Positions 1 through 9,185 of a stretch of 64,000 nucleotides of DNA are shown here, piece by piece. Positions within the stretch are counted from its first letter, which is position 1. Each line of letters opens with the position of its first letter. The position numbers and the translations under genes are program-made. Below the pieces are notes generated by a model, which was given only the letters and a program-made list of their open reading frames with translations, was not told the DNA's origin and did not search any database. Source of the stretch: Lachnospiraceae bacterium (lineage in GTDB: Bacteria; Bacillota; Clostridia; Lachnospirales; Lachnospiraceae); NCBI GenBank assembly GCA_017938405.1, contig JAGBBP010000049.1, positions 235,607 to 299,606 on the forward strand, written 5' to 3'.

Positions 1-738
1 CGTTGCATCGATATCCACCAAATGCCCGTCCGGACGTTCCTTCATCCGTTCAATGGCTACCGCAATGCCGTGAGGTATCTCATCATCCAAAAGACGAAGC
101 GCCTTTTCTCGTACAATCTCCGCCGCGATCTGACGCTCCGGCTGGTCCGTCACCGTATCCTCATCGTAGTACATCGGTCCCTCCGGAAGCAGAGAAAACA
201 ACAGCGATTGCAACTTATCCACATTTCGGCTACGCAGGGCACTGGTCATAATGACGCCCGCAAACGGATACACGTCTTTATAGGTTTCCTCTGCTTTTAA
301 AAGCGTCTCCTTATCCACCGTATCCATTTTATTGATGACAAGCACTACCGGCGTCTTGGTCCGGGCAAGCACGTCCAAAATATGCTGTTCTCCCGCACCG
401 ATGTAGTCCGTCGGCTCCACCAGCCACAAAATCACATCCACTTCGGCAAGTGTCCCCTCCGCTACGTTCACCATATATTCTCCGAGTTTGTTCTTCGCCT
501 TATGGATACCCGGAGTATCTAAAAAGATAATCTGTCCTCTGTCATCGGTATACACCGTCTGAATCCGGGTTCTTGTAGTCTGCGGCTTATTGGAGGTAAT
601 CGCAATCTTCTGCTTAATCAAATGGTTCATAAGCGTGGATTTTCCCACATTCGGTCTGCCGATTAACGCCACAAATCCGGAACGGAAACCTCGTTCTCCT
701 GCTCCCGCCTTTTTATTTTTTTCACTTTTTTGTGCCAT
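1..738 (-). CDS. era: GTPase Era, C-terminus cut by window edge
   Basis: Era is a ribosome-associated GTPase that binds the 3' end of 16S rRNA during 30S maturation. Read on the minus strand from ATG at 738, the frame is open to the window edge (246 codons). It shows the G1 loop GRPNVGKS at residues 27-34, the Era-typical PQTTRTRI switch I at about 52-59, DTPGIH (G3) at 74-79 and NKMD (G4) near 135. The family is about 300 residues long, so most of the C-terminal KH RNA-binding domain lies outside the window. An AAGGAG site sits about 7 bases before the start. It follows the M16 peptidase gene by 41 bases on the same strand, so co-transcription is likely. A lysine-rich N-terminal extension of about 20 residues precedes the G domain. 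Confidence 0.95.
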   Translation of the reverse strand, partial: MAQKSEKNKKAGAGERGFRSGFVALIGRPNVGKSTLMNHLIKQKIAITSNKPQTTRTRIQTVYTDDRGQIIFLDTPGIHKAKNKLGEYMVNVAEGTLAEVDVILWLVEPTDYIGAGEQHILDVLARTKTPVVLVINKMDTVDKETLLKAEETYKDVYPFAGVIMTSALRSRNVDKLQSLLFSLLPEGPMYYDEDTVTDQPERQIAAEIVREKALRLLDDEIPHGIAVAIERMKERPDGHLVDIDAT

Positions 739-779
739 AATTTTCTCCTTGTATCCGCCGTTCCGCGGTTACCTTTCTC

Positions 780-3722
780 TTACTTTAACAAATCGCGAAC
801 CACCCTAAAGTGAGACGCATCCTCCCGTACCTTCTTCTCAGAGCCTACCGTACAACAGCAGTTTTGGGAAAGCATCGCTTTCACACCTTCTGCCAGCGCA
901 CGCACATCCTCTACCGTAATATTTAAAATCTCGTCTCTGTGCTTTTGTACCGATGCAAAAGTACGGCCGGTCAGATACGCGGTAAGTCCTCTCTCACCCT
1001 CCTGACGCGGATTACGCGGCAAATCCACATCACTCATGGTACCCAAAACATATTTTGTCATCTCGGCCTCATCTGCCTCGAAATTCGCAATATAATCTAC
1101 CGCATCCGTATACACCTGCATGGTTCTGCTAAGATGCGGGTCTCTCCAGGAATACAAAGCCATCCGTCCGTTTTCTAACGCCATCAATGCCGCTCCGTAG
1201 GCACCGCCCAGCACTCTGACCTGATTCCACAAATATCCGTAACTCATGGCCGTACGAAGCACTTCATAGGCTCCGGTATACTCTAACCCTGCATCTCTGA
1301 AGTTGCCGGCACAGCATACATACTGCACCTGTCCCGGTGTAATAAATCCTTCGTTCTTTTTCTCCGGAGAAAGATTCAAACAACTTCCCTTTGCCTCCGG
1401 TACAAAAGCCGCAAACATCGCTTCACATTGCTCTTTCACTTTCTCATAGCCTTCCGCATCCGCAGTTACACTAAGCATCATCACATCCTTCGCAAAGATA
1501 CACGCATATACTTCTGCAAGCTTTTGTACCAATTGCTCCTTACGGTTTTCAAAGTTCTCCAGTAAATCGGAAATGAACTCATAATATGCAATACCGTCCA
1601 AATACTCCATCGCCATACCTACCTCGGAGAAATAGGAGGAAGCACGTTTTACCGCAGCGGCATGGGCCATACCGGTGTACCTGCGCTCCAACCCACTCTT
1701 GCGCTCCAGTAAAATCTCGCGGATACGTACCGGATTGTCATATACGGTTTCGGTCAGCAACTCCTTCGTATAAGCAAACAACTCCGGAATCTTAGTGTAT
1801 AACGTTTTTCCTTCCGCCACGAAAAATGCACGGTAATCATGCAAATCATCATATTTCGATGAAATCATGGTGCTGACGGAGATTCCTCCTGTATTGATGC
1901 TGATTTCGTTGTTCAAATCCAGATAACTATGCTTCTTTGTATCCATACTGCCGAATAAATCCGCTAAAATACCCGCATACGGCAACAGCTCTGCGGATAC
2001 CTTCTTCATCTCGAATAACAACTTCACATAGGCAATGCCACCGGTGAATAATTCCTGATGAAGTACGGTTACTCCCGCAATCTCCTTCACGTCGTTCACA
2101 AACGGGTCTGCCTCTTTTTTAATATCCTCTCTGGTCAACCGCGGAATTTTTGCCAAGTCCTCCGGGTTTGACGGCTCCGTCTGGTACTCCTTTAACGCAT
2201 TTGTCTGTGCAACCAGAGCCTCTACCTCTGTCTCTGATAAAGAACTTTTATACGCCGCCAAATCCTTTGCCAGTGTCTCTTCCTTCTCTGCGAGCAATCC
2301 TGCCTTCGGTAACAGCTTTACAAATACCGCGTGCTTATTATCCAGCAAATACTCTGTAATCAGCTTTTCAAAATAGTCCGTCTCAATCAGCTCACGCAGT
2401 TTATCAAATACCGGCGTCCACTGCAGATTTTCAAATACCCTGCCCTCATCATAAAGCCAGGTGGCAAGCATCATCTGCCCGTAACGAAGTCCCTTCGGAT
2501 AACTCTTAAAATCTCCCTCTCTTAAGGTAAACTCCATGCTGTTTAATGCGGCAAGAAGCGACTTCTTCGAAACGCCTTCCTTTGCACACTTCTCTAAAGT
2601 TTCCGTTACCACACGCAAAAACTCCTCCGCCTTATCTGCCGATGCATTTTTTGCCACAATGGCTAAAAACGGCTGTGCGATTTCATCTTCATAGGTTGCG
2701 GTAACATCCTCGCCGATCCCCGCTTCCGTAAGTGCAACCTTAAGCGGTGTACCCGGCTTCTTGATTAATGCGGAACAAAGCAGGGAAACCGCTGTCTCCT
2801 TTACTGCATCTTCCTCTCCGGTAAACGCCACGCCGTACGCAAAATACGCCGCATCCTTTGCTTCTTCTTCGTTATTTACGGAATAAAAGCCTTCCACGCA
2901 CTTTTTTTCTCCAAAACTCTTTTGTATCTCAATAGCAGAATCCAGCTCGATTTTTTCAAACCGGCTCAAATACTCCTTATCCATCCACTCTAAGCGCTCC
3001 GCCACGTCCATATCACCGTACAAATAAATGTAACTGTTTACCGGATGATAATAACGCTTATGGAACTCTAAAAACTGCTCATACGTAAGCTCCGGAATAT
3101 GGTCCGGATCACCGCCGGACTCCACGCCGTAAGCCGTATCCGGGTACAATGCCTGCTGAATTTCGGAAAACAGTACTTCATCCGGGCTGGAAAAAGCGCC
3201 CTTCATTTCACTGTATACCACACCGTTATAAGAAAGCTCTCCGTCCGTACTCTCCAGTTCGTAATGCCAACCTTCCTGCAGGAAAATATTCTTCTCATGA
3301 TGAATGTTCGGGAAAAATACCGCATCCATGTACACTTCCATCAGGTTCGCAAAATCTTTATCATTGCAGCTTGCCACCGGATAAATCGTCTTATCCGGAT
3401 ACGTCATGGCATTTAAAAACGTATTTAAGGACCCCTTTACCAGTTCCACAAACGGGTCCTTTACAGGAAAACGCTCCGAACCGCAAAGTACGGAGTGCTC
3501 CAAAATATGAGCTACACCCGTGGAATCCTCCGGCGGAGTACGGAAGCCTACGGAAAACACCTTATTGTTATCCTCACAGGAAATCACTGCGATTCGCGCA
3601 CCGGATTTCTTATGACGAAGTACAATTCCGTAACCGGAAATATCCGGCAAATTTTCTTCCGATACCATCTCATAGGCCGACATTTTTTTCAAAGTTTCTG
3701 TATTTTTAATCACACGACTCAT
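780..3722 (-). CDS. M16C (PreP-like) zinc metalloprotease
   Basis: A 980-residue insulinase-family peptidase of the M16C/presequence-protease type: a clam-shell, ATP-independent enzyme that degrades peptides inside its chamber. The inverted zinc motif HILEH is at residues 72-76 (His72, Glu75, His76) and the third ligand is probably Glu172 in VVYSEMKG. The length of about 980 matches the single-chain M16C form, which has both half-shells in one protein. There is no signal peptide, so it should be cytoplasmic. The start ATG at 3722 gives an N-terminus close to the family pattern and is preceded by purine-rich AAGGAGA. It is first in a probable operon with era. The physiological substrate in Firmicutes is not known. 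Confidence 0.93.
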   Translation of the reverse strand: MSRVIKNTETLKKMSAYEMVSEENLPDISGYGIVLRHKKSGARIAVISCEDNNKVFSVGFRTPPEDSTGVAHILEHSVLCGSERFPVKDPFVELVKGSLNTFLNAMTYPDKTIYPVASCNDKDFANLMEVYMDAVFFPNIHHEKNIFLQEGWHYELESTDGELSYNGVVYSEMKGAFSSPDEVLFSEIQQALYPDTAYGVESGGDPDHIPELTYEQFLEFHKRYYHPVNSYIYLYGDMDVAERLEWMDKEYLSRFEKIELDSAIEIQKSFGEKKCVEGFYSVNNEEEAKDAAYFAYGVAFTGEEDAVKETAVSLLCSALIKKPGTPLKVALTEAGIGEDVTATYEDEIAQPFLAIVAKNASADKAEEFLRVVTETLEKCAKEGVSKKSLLAALNSMEFTLREGDFKSYPKGLRYGQMMLATWLYDEGRVFENLQWTPVFDKLRELIETDYFEKLITEYLLDNKHAVFVKLLPKAGLLAEKEETLAKDLAAYKSSLSETEVEALVAQTNALKEYQTEPSNPEDLAKIPRLTREDIKKEADPFVNDVKEIAGVTVLHQELFTGGIAYVKLLFEMKKVSAELLPYAGILADLFGSMDTKKHSYLDLNNEISINTGGISVSTMISSKYDDLHDYRAFFVAEGKTLYTKIPELFAYTKELLTETVYDNPVRIREILLERKSGLERRYTGMAHAAAVKRASSYFSEVGMAMEYLDGIAYYEFISDLLENFENRKEQLVQKLAEVYACIFAKDVMMLSVTADAEGYEKVKEQCEAMFAAFVPEAKGSCLNLSPEKKNEGFITPGQVQYVCCAGNFRDAGLEYTGAYEVLRTAMSYGYLWNQVRVLGGAYGAALMALENGRMALYSWRDPHLSRTMQVYTDAVDYIANFEADEAEMTKYVLGTMSDVDLPRNPRQEGERGLTAYLTGRTFASVQKHRDEILNITVEDVRALAEGVKAMLSQNCCCTVGSEKKVREDASHFRVVRDLLK

Positions 3723-3800
3723 TTTCTCCGAATCTCCTTATTCCTTTTTGATTATCTTACCACATTGCACACAAAAAATCCATAAAAATCCTTGTCGTCA

Positions 3801-3829
3801 TTGACAATTTTATAAATTTATGCTATCTT
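3801..3829 (+). promoter_or_regulatory. sigmaA promoter of the cold-shock gene
   Basis: TTGACA at 3801-3806, a 17-base spacer and TATCTT at 3824-3829 with an extended TGC before it. The predicted start near 3836 gives a leader of about 50 bases before cspA. Confidence 0.8.
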
Positions 3830-3885
3830 AAAATTAGGCTGTTACATACGGCTCATTTATTATTTTAGTTTCGGAGGAACACAAG

Positions 3886-4083
3886 ATGAACGGCACAGTA
3901 AAGTGGTTCAACGCAAAAAAGGGGTTTGGCTTTATTTCCGATGAGAACGGAACCGATGTATTCGTACATTATTCCGCATTGAACATGGACGGATTTAAGG
4001 TCCTTGACGAAGGCGACAAGGTAGAGTTTGATATTGTGGACGGCGAAAAGGGTCCGCAGGCTGCAAACGTTACGAAGTTATAA
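3886..4083 (+). CDS. cspA: Cold-shock protein (CspA family)
   Basis: A 65-residue cold-shock-domain protein, a single OB fold that binds single-stranded RNA and DNA and melts RNA secondary structure. RNP1 is KGFGFI at residues 13-18 and RNP2 is VFVHY at about 26-30; the N-terminus [16 protein letters not shown] is diagnostic. GGAGG at 3873-3877 lies 8 bases before the ATG. It is a single-gene unit with its own strong promoter and intrinsic terminator. Which csp paralogue it is cannot be told from one locus. Confidence 0.97.
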   Translation: MNGTVKWFNAKKGFGFISDENGTDVFVHYSALNMDGFKVLDEGDKVEFDIVDGEKGPQAANVTKL

Positions 4084-4102
4084 TTCATAATCCTGAAACG
4101 AC

Positions 4103-4133
4103 AAAGAAGCAGGTCGCATGACCTGCTTCTTTT
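4103..4133 (+). terminator. Intrinsic terminator after cspA
   Basis: A perfect 10-bp stem (4106-4115 with 4120-4129), loop GCAT, followed by TTTT. The GACCTGC stem sequence recurs in other terminators in this window. Confidence 0.92.
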
Positions 4134-4164
4134 CATTTTCTTCCTGATTTCCGATACTTTTCTC

Positions 4165-4512
4165 TTAATTCATCTTTGCTTCATATTCATCAAAAATGTA
4201 ACCCAATACCGGCGCAAGTCCTACAAACTCACATCCGTATGCAATTCCGCCGTCCTCATTCTCGGAGCTACGGATAATCTTTACTACCGTGTACAACACG
4301 GAATCCTTACTGCCCAACTCCAGCTTTGCATTAAAATAATACCCAATCGGTAAAATACTCTTACTTACAAAGCCGATTCCGCCTTTCGAAATATCGGTTA
4401 CAACAACCGGCGCCTCCTCCACATCTACCTTTACATTATCCTGCTTAAACAAAGAAGATACGCTCAATTCCAATGTAATCGGCAAACGCTTCGCTTTTCT
4501 CTTTTCTTCCAT
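4165..4512 (-). CDS. PilZ-domain protein (c-di-GMP receptor)
   Basis: A stand-alone PilZ domain of 115 residues. PilZ binds cyclic di-GMP through an RxxxR loop and a downstream D/NxSxxG strand; both are present as RKAKR (residues 5-9) and DISKGGIGF (from residue 40). The frame is open 26 codons further upstream, but GGAGG 9 bases before the ATG at 4512 fixes this start, and a sigmaA promoter lies just before that extension, so the longer start is unlikely. It sits downstream of the LtaS-like gene but has its own promoter. A stand-alone PilZ protein typically controls motility, secretion or polysaccharide output; the target is unknown. Confidence 0.9.
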   Translation of the reverse strand: MEEKRKAKRLPITLELSVSSLFKQDNVKVDVEEAPVVVTDISKGGIGFVSKSILPIGYYFNAKLELGSKDSVLYTVVKIIRSSENEDGGIAYGCEFVGLAPVLGYIFDEYEAKMN

Positions 4513-4568
4513 AACAACTAACCTCCGCTTCTCTTTTTGTAATTCTGTTTCATCATCGCTATAGTTAC

Positions 4569-4597
4569 AGTATACTGGTTTTCCTAACAAATGACAA
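4569..4597 (-). promoter_or_regulatory. sigmaA promoter of the PilZ gene
   Basis: On the minus strand: TTGTCA (4592-4597), 17-base spacer, TATACT (4569-4574). It lies between the end of the LtaS-like gene and the PilZ start and shows that the PilZ gene can be expressed alone. Confidence 0.78.
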
Positions 4598-4609
4598 GCA
4601 CATTTTATC

Positions 4610-6685
4610 TCATTCCGACAATTTCGGCAAATAAGAATAATAGTCGTTCACCAGCGTACCCTTTGATGCCGCAAACTTTTGTTTTACCTCTAAAATTTTC
4701 CGTTCCAAATATTCTTTTGATATTTCTTCTCCGGTAAGGGATGTTGCCTTACGGGTCTTTGCATCATAGGCAACACAATCCGTCAAAAAACTCTTATTGT
4801 CAAAAATCACAAAACCTTCCTTATCGGAAAGAATATCCGTCCCCATATACAATCTGGAATCATAAGAAAGACCGAATAAATTTGCTATGGTCGGTGCAAT
4901 ATCAAGGCTGGAGCAGTATTTCGACACCGTAACCGTTTCCTCCATACCGGCACACCAAAGAATAAAATGGTTCTTGTAAAGTTCAAAATTTTCTTCTACT
5001 TCATGACCTGCCAATTCATCAATATACATCTTATCCAGACCGTACGGATAATGATCGGCCGACAATGCAATCACTGTCCGTTCCGCAATTCCTGCCTTTT
5101 CCAGCTCCTCCAACAAATACGTCAGCGCCTTTTCCAACTCATAATTACATGCCAGATACGCTCTTGCGTTATCCGAATACGGCATCTCCTTCACAACACT
5201 TCTGTTACGATTTGACATCGTATTATCCACAAAGGTATAACTCATATGTCCGCTTACCGTCATGTAATATACATGAAACGGTTCCTGTCCGATATACTCC
5301 GGAACCGTAGCCTGCATCATCTCGTAATCCGAACGCGGCCAGCAATCGGTAGGCAATTTCAATCCGTTCCCGATTCCCTTGTAAGTATAGCCGAGATTCG
5401 GGTGACTCAGATGGCGATTATAATATGTGTACGTATGGTTATGATACGCCAACGTTTTATAGCCTTCCTTTGCAAATTGATTTCCGAAGGCCAGACGCAT
5501 ATCATTTTCCGCGGAACGGCTCATACTGTTACTTCCGTCCGGCAATAAGCCCGTACATGCCACGTATTCTCCGTCGCTGGTACTTGTGTACCACAACGGC
5601 GTATAAAAATTTTCGAACACAAACCCGCTATGGGTCATTTTGTATAACGTTGGGGTCAACTCTTTGTCTACCGCCCACGGTGAAAAACCTTCCGCCGTAA
5701 GCATAATCAGATTGTAGCCCTCAAACATTCCGGTATATTCATTACATGCAGATGCTTCCTGGCTTCCGAAATACAAATGCAAATTGCGGATGGTTTCATT
5801 CTTCTCCCCTTGCGCCAATTCATCGAAATCATATTGTACCTGATAAAGCACCGGCGTCGGAGTAGGAGCAGGCACTTCCGTCGGTTTTCCGTACTCATCC
5901 TCCTGATTTTCTCCCGGACCCGTAGGCACATTCTCTCCCGTATGTCCCGGCTCCGGCGTCATTACCGCCCGCGTAGGAATCGCAATCGGTGTCACCTTTC
6001 CGGTGGCAGGATTCAGCTCTTCTATGTCCTGTAACAATATATCCTCATAATCTTCTTCATCTTCCGAAAACACGTTTTTTACATCTTTTCCCGCAGCTAC
6101 AAAAAAGCCCAGTTGCTGCGTTCCCAACGACGCTTCCCACTCATGAAAATATAAGTCCCAAGGTGAAAAAGCCTCCTTCCCGCCGGATAAAAGCAGAAAA
6201 AAGAATGCAAGGCAACTTAGCAGGGTACCGCTGCAGTTCCATAGTAAACCGCTTAATTCCAACTTCCGGAACCCTTTTTTACCGATATCCAGTACAATCC
6301 GCAAAAGAAGCGGAGTCAACAGCAATACAATTCCGTACCACCGGCTCCCGATGGTCTGAAAAATCTGATCTTTAAAGTCCAATACATCCGTTCCCACCGT
6401 CATTGCCAGACGTATCGAGAAAAAGCGGTTAAACACCGTAAAATAAATCAACTGTACGCACGCATATATTCCGACTATCGCCGAACCCAAATAGAAGAAA
6501 ATGCGATTCAAAACAGGCGAAAAACATAACGTAAGCAGATTCCATACACAGCCGAGACCGGCCGCCGCAAAAACTGCTGCAACCGTTCCTTCCGGAAATC
6601 CCCGATAAATACAAAGTCTCAGTACCAGTTCAGAAAAAATACATACTAACGGAAAATAACCGAATCGAATTAGCTTCTCTCCCAT
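4610..6685 (-). CDS. LtaS-like membrane sulfatase / phosphoglycerol transferase
   Basis: A 691-residue protein with about five hydrophobic membrane spans in the first 170 residues, a low-complexity Pro/Thr linker (about 240-280) and an extracellular alkaline-phosphatase/sulfatase domain. The LtaS-type elements are visible: metal-ligand Glu332 in LTAEGF, the probable nucleophile Thr369 in TSDGE, a substrate-site His in VSGHMSY and the metal pair Asp-His in SADHYPYG. LtaS enzymes polymerise glycerol-phosphate from phosphatidylglycerol onto lipoteichoic acid; related proteins make primers or decorate other polymers, so the exact product is uncertain. The start has AGAGG 6 bases upstream. The S66 peptidase gene ends 29 bases upstream, so the two are probably co-transcribed, an envelope-related pair. 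Confidence 0.88.
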   Translation of the reverse strand: MGEKLIRFGYFPLVCIFSELVLRLCIYRGFPEGTVAAVFAAAGLGCVWNLLTLCFSPVLNRIFFYLGSAIVGIYACVQLIYFTVFNRFFSIRLAMTVGTDVLDFKDQIFQTIGSRWYGIVLLLTPLLLRIVLDIGKKGFRKLELSGLLWNCSGTLLSCLAFFFLLLSGGKEAFSPWDLYFHEWEASLGTQQLGFFVAAGKDVKNVFSEDEEDYEDILLQDIEELNPATGKVTPIAIPTRAVMTPEPGHTGENVPTGPGENQEDEYGKPTEVPAPTPTPVLYQVQYDFDELAQGEKNETIRNLHLYFGSQEASACNEYTGMFEGYNLIMLTAEGFSPWAVDKELTPTLYKMTHSGFVFENFYTPLWYTSTSDGEYVACTGLLPDGSNSMSRSAENDMRLAFGNQFAKEGYKTLAYHNHTYTYYNRHLSHPNLGYTYKGIGNGLKLPTDCWPRSDYEMMQATVPEYIGQEPFHVYYMTVSGHMSYTFVDNTMSNRNRSVVKEMPYSDNARAYLACNYELEKALTYLLEELEKAGIAERTVIALSADHYPYGLDKMYIDELAGHEVEENFELYKNHFILWCAGMEETVTVSKYCSSLDIAPTIANLFGLSYDSRLYMGTDILSDKEGFVIFDNKSFLTDCVAYDAKTRKATSLTGEEISKEYLERKILEVKQKFAASKGTLVNDYYSYLPKLSE

Positions 6686-6714
6686 TGTAACCTCTCTTTC
6701 CCGGTATCACTCTT

Positions 6715-7722
6715 TTACCGACAAACCATGTAGATTTCACCTTTCCCGTTTTCCACCGATACTTGTGCCGTTGCCCCGTTTATCATTGTCATCCGCGGTG
6801 CTTTATGACCGATATCTGCCTCATACACAATCGGCAAATTCAGTTCACCCAAAGCCGCTTCCACCGCTTCTTTATAAGGGATTTCATAATCGCTGGAGAA
6901 AAACGTAGGACGGCCGAATATAAAGCCGCTTGCATGCCGGAACCAGCCGGCCTCTTTCAAATGCCAGAGCCCACAGGTAAGACGTTCGGAACTTAAAGCA
7001 AAGCTCTCCAAATACCATAAAACACCGTCTTCTTTGTACCGTTCACACCATTCTGCTGTCTTATCAAAGCGGGTACCTACAAGATCCAACAATACATCCA
7101 GACATCCGCCCAAAAGACGTCCCGACAGTTCTGTCTGCGCTTCCTCACATTCCCACTTTACCGGCGTATCCTCCTGATAATCTTCATATCCGGTAATTCG
7201 TTCCGCAAACCCGTTTTTGTAGAACGGAAAACTTTTTTGTACCGACTGCTGTCCTTCCAAAATAGCCACGTTCTGTTCCAAACACGGATGCCAGTTCTTC
7301 ATCCCGAAATCTCCGAAATTTCCCGCATATACCGTTGCCATATCACAGTTGGTCGTAATCGAAAACAAAAGTCCGGTAGGGTCCGAATAGCCCTGATGCC
7401 ACTTCGGATGCTTCTTTATCTCTTCAAAATCCACATAAGAAAGCATCTCGGACAAATAGTCGCCTCCACAGGCCTGAATTACCCAGGACACATCGTCATC
7501 CTTTACCAAAGACAACAATTCTTCCGCCCGAACCTTTGCTGCCGCACTTCTTCCTTTTTCCTCCGTTCGTACATCCGGGGTCTCCGTTACAATATATCCC
7601 CTCTTCTTCATTTGCTCCGCGGCACTGTTCAAACGAATCCAATCCACCGGTGAAGTTTTCCCGGCAGAACATGCCGTCACACCGACCTTATCCCCTTTTT
7701 CTATCCATTTCGGAAAAACCAT
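6715..7722 (-). CDS. S66 peptidase family protein (LD-carboxypeptidase / MccF-like)
   Basis: A 335-residue serine peptidase of family S66. LD-carboxypeptidases trim the terminal D-Ala from tetrapeptide stems during peptidoglycan recycling; the MccF branch cleaves peptide-nucleotide antibiotics and gives immunity. The nucleophile elbow is GYSDPTG with Ser113; the Glu (in YLESF) and His (in GHKAPR) of the Ser-Glu-His triad are present towards the C-terminus. There is no signal peptide, in keeping with a cytoplasmic recycling role. Length fits the family. The loop structure separating LdcA from MccF cannot be judged by eye. It is first in a probable unit with the LtaS-like gene. Confidence 0.88.
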   Translation of the reverse strand: MVFPKWIEKGDKVGVTACSAGKTSPVDWIRLNSAAEQMKKRGYIVTETPDVRTEEKGRSAAAKVRAEELLSLVKDDDVSWVIQACGGDYLSEMLSYVDFEEIKKHPKWHQGYSDPTGLLFSITTNCDMATVYAGNFGDFGMKNWHPCLEQNVAILEGQQSVQKSFPFYKNGFAERITGYEDYQEDTPVKWECEEAQTELSGRLLGGCLDVLLDLVGTRFDKTAEWCERYKEDGVLWYLESFALSSERLTCGLWHLKEAGWFRHASGFIFGRPTFFSSDYEIPYKEAVEAALGELNLPIVYEADIGHKAPRMTMINGATAQVSVENGKGEIYMVCR

Positions 7723-7806
7723 AATATTTTCACGCTCCTAACACAAAAAAGTATAGCACATTCCCACTATTAATACAATATTTTTCATTATTACCGCTTT
7801 TTCTTC

Positions 7807-7835
7807 TTGCAACAACAAAAAGTATGTAGTATAAT
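7807..7835 (+). promoter_or_regulatory. sigmaA promoter of the second PilZ operon
   Basis: TTGCAA (7807-7812), 17-base spacer, TATAAT (7830-7835). It drives the PilZ gene at 7891 and, 33 bases after it, the HExxH protein gene. Confidence 0.82.
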
Positions 7836-7890
7836 TTATTATGACAGATAATAATATTTTGTTCTATTTTGTTACAAGGGGCTTTTACAT

Positions 7891-8550
7891 ATGACAATTC
7901 TGGATTTAGACGAACAGCATCCGGTGACACTGGTTGTTACCGTAGGCCTGAAATCGAAAGATTTGGCCACAACCATTGCTGAAGTACATTCCGACCACGT
8001 TTTATTACGTCCTATTTTGGTAGACGGTCGCACCGTGGGGTTCGGTGATTCCTGTACCATTGATTTCCTGTATCTACAGGATCAGGTTGTATACGCATGG
8101 CATTCGGTTTCGCTTCCGCTTGTAAAAATCAAAGGAAATACCTATTACCGGGTTACATTAAACGGCGAAGCAAAGCCGTACAATCGCCGCGGTTCTTTTC
8201 GTGTTTATGTTGGCGAAACTATGGCAATTACCGTTTTCCAAAGCAGCGGTCCTCAGCCGTTTAACGTTTTGGTCCGTGACATCAGTGAAACCGGGTTTGG
8301 TTTTGTAAGCAAAGAAGAATACGAGATTTCCCGTACCATTCGTCTCTCGATTCCGCTTACGGACCGTAAAACGCTGGTGCTCTCCGCCACCATTGTGCGC
8401 AGAGATTTTAATGAGGAAAAGGGTACTTATAACTACGGTTGCAAATTTGTGGAACCGAATTCCTATTTATCCAGTTACCTTATGACAAAGCAGCGGGAAC
8501 GTCAGCAAGGCAGAACCAGTGCATACTCCGCACAACGAAGACGCTATTAA
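7891..8550 (+). CDS. PilZ-domain protein with N-terminal YcgR-like domain
   Basis: A 219-residue protein with an N-terminal beta-rich domain of about 95 residues (YcgR/PilZN-like architecture) and a C-terminal PilZ domain. c-di-GMP motifs: RxxxR around Arg100-Arg104 in NRRGSFRV and DISETGFGF from Asp130. YcgR-type proteins act as a c-di-GMP-dependent brake on flagella in other bacteria. The tail is basic and Gln/Arg-rich. AAGGGG lies 9 bases before the ATG. It is followed by the small metalloprotease-like gene in the same unit. Together with the PilZ protein at 4165 it shows that c-di-GMP signalling is active in this organism. Confidence 0.87.
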   Translation: MTILDLDEQHPVTLVVTVGLKSKDLATTIAEVHSDHVLLRPILVDGRTVGFGDSCTIDFLYLQDQVVYAWHSVSLPLVKIKGNTYYRVTLNGEAKPYNRRGSFRVYVGETMAITVFQSSGPQPFNVLVRDISETGFGFVSKEEYEISRTIRLSIPLTDRKTLVLSATIVRRDFNEEKGTYNYGCKFVEPNSYLSSYLMTKQRERQQGRTSAYSAQRRRY

Positions 8551-8582
8551 CTTTTCTCCTGTAAACGAAAGGAGGGTCGGAT

Positions 8583-9092
8583 ATGTTTTTATCTTTCAGT
8601 CCCGATACCATGTCTTATATGGGAACCTCTTATCCTTCCTTTTCACCTGTAAGTAAAACGGAAGGGGTTGCTTCTCCGTCCTTAACTCCGCTCTCTGCCG
8701 GAAAAGCAGAAAACGGTCGTACGGAAAAGACGTCTTCCAAAGGAGAATGTCAGACTTGCAAAGAGAGAAAATACGTAGACGGCTCCGATGAAGGAAACGT
8801 TTCCTTTAAAGCACCGGGACACATTGCACCGGAAGCTTCCGCAGGGGTTGTTATGGCCCACGAAAAGGAACACGTAGCCAACGCAAAGCGGGAAGGCAAT
8901 AAGCCCGGAAACGAGCTTATCTCCGCTTCCGTTTCCATCAAAACAGCGATTTGTCCGGAATGCGGTCGTTCTTATGTGGCCGGCGGGACTACCCGTACCT
9001 TAATCAAATACGGTGATTCCGAATACGATAAAAACAAAAAGGCGGCAGATTTGGATGCCTTACTCGGTGCCAATGTAGATGTAGCCGTTTAG
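8583..9092 (+). CDS. Putative metalloprotease, SprA-related (CJM1_0395-type)
   Basis: A 169-residue protein resembling the SprA-related family annotated elsewhere as putative metalloprotease CJM1_0395. A Ser/Thr-rich N-terminus (1-53) is followed by CQTC (Cys56, Cys59), the family-typical segment KYVDGSD, a zincin-like HEKEH (His93, Glu94, His97) and a second CPEC (Cys124, Cys127). The layout suggests one structural zinc site plus an HExxH active site. No signal peptide is evident. AAAGGAGGG lies just before the ATG. It shares a transcript with a PilZ protein. Function is unproven: the catalytic call rests only on the HExxH pattern. Confidence 0.72.
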   Translation: MFLSFSPDTMSYMGTSYPSFSPVSKTEGVASPSLTPLSAGKAENGRTEKTSSKGECQTCKERKYVDGSDEGNVSFKAPGHIAPEASAGVVMAHEKEHVANAKREGNKPGNELISASVSIKTAICPECGRSYVAGGTTRTLIKYGDSEYDKNKKAADLDALLGANVDVAV

Positions 9093-9128
9093 CAACTCTG
9101 TATTTGCTTGCATATATTTTTTCCAGCA

Positions 9129-9160
9129 CAAAAAGGCCGGCGTATTACTACGCCGACCTT
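9129..9160 (-). terminator. Intrinsic terminator of pfkA (shared intergenic hairpin)
   Basis: A 12-bp stem (9133-9144 with 9149-9160) between convergent genes. On the minus strand the single imperfect pair is G-U and the stem is followed by TTTTT, so pfkA is its main user; on the plus strand that pair is a C-A mismatch. Confidence 0.85.
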
Positions 9161-9185
9161 CTCTTATTTTTACTATACTGTTTTC

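Noticed and set aside
3149..3709. 186-codon plus-strand frame
   Set aside because: Shadow of the M16C peptidase; Pro/Arg/Ser-rich translation typical of an antisense frame.
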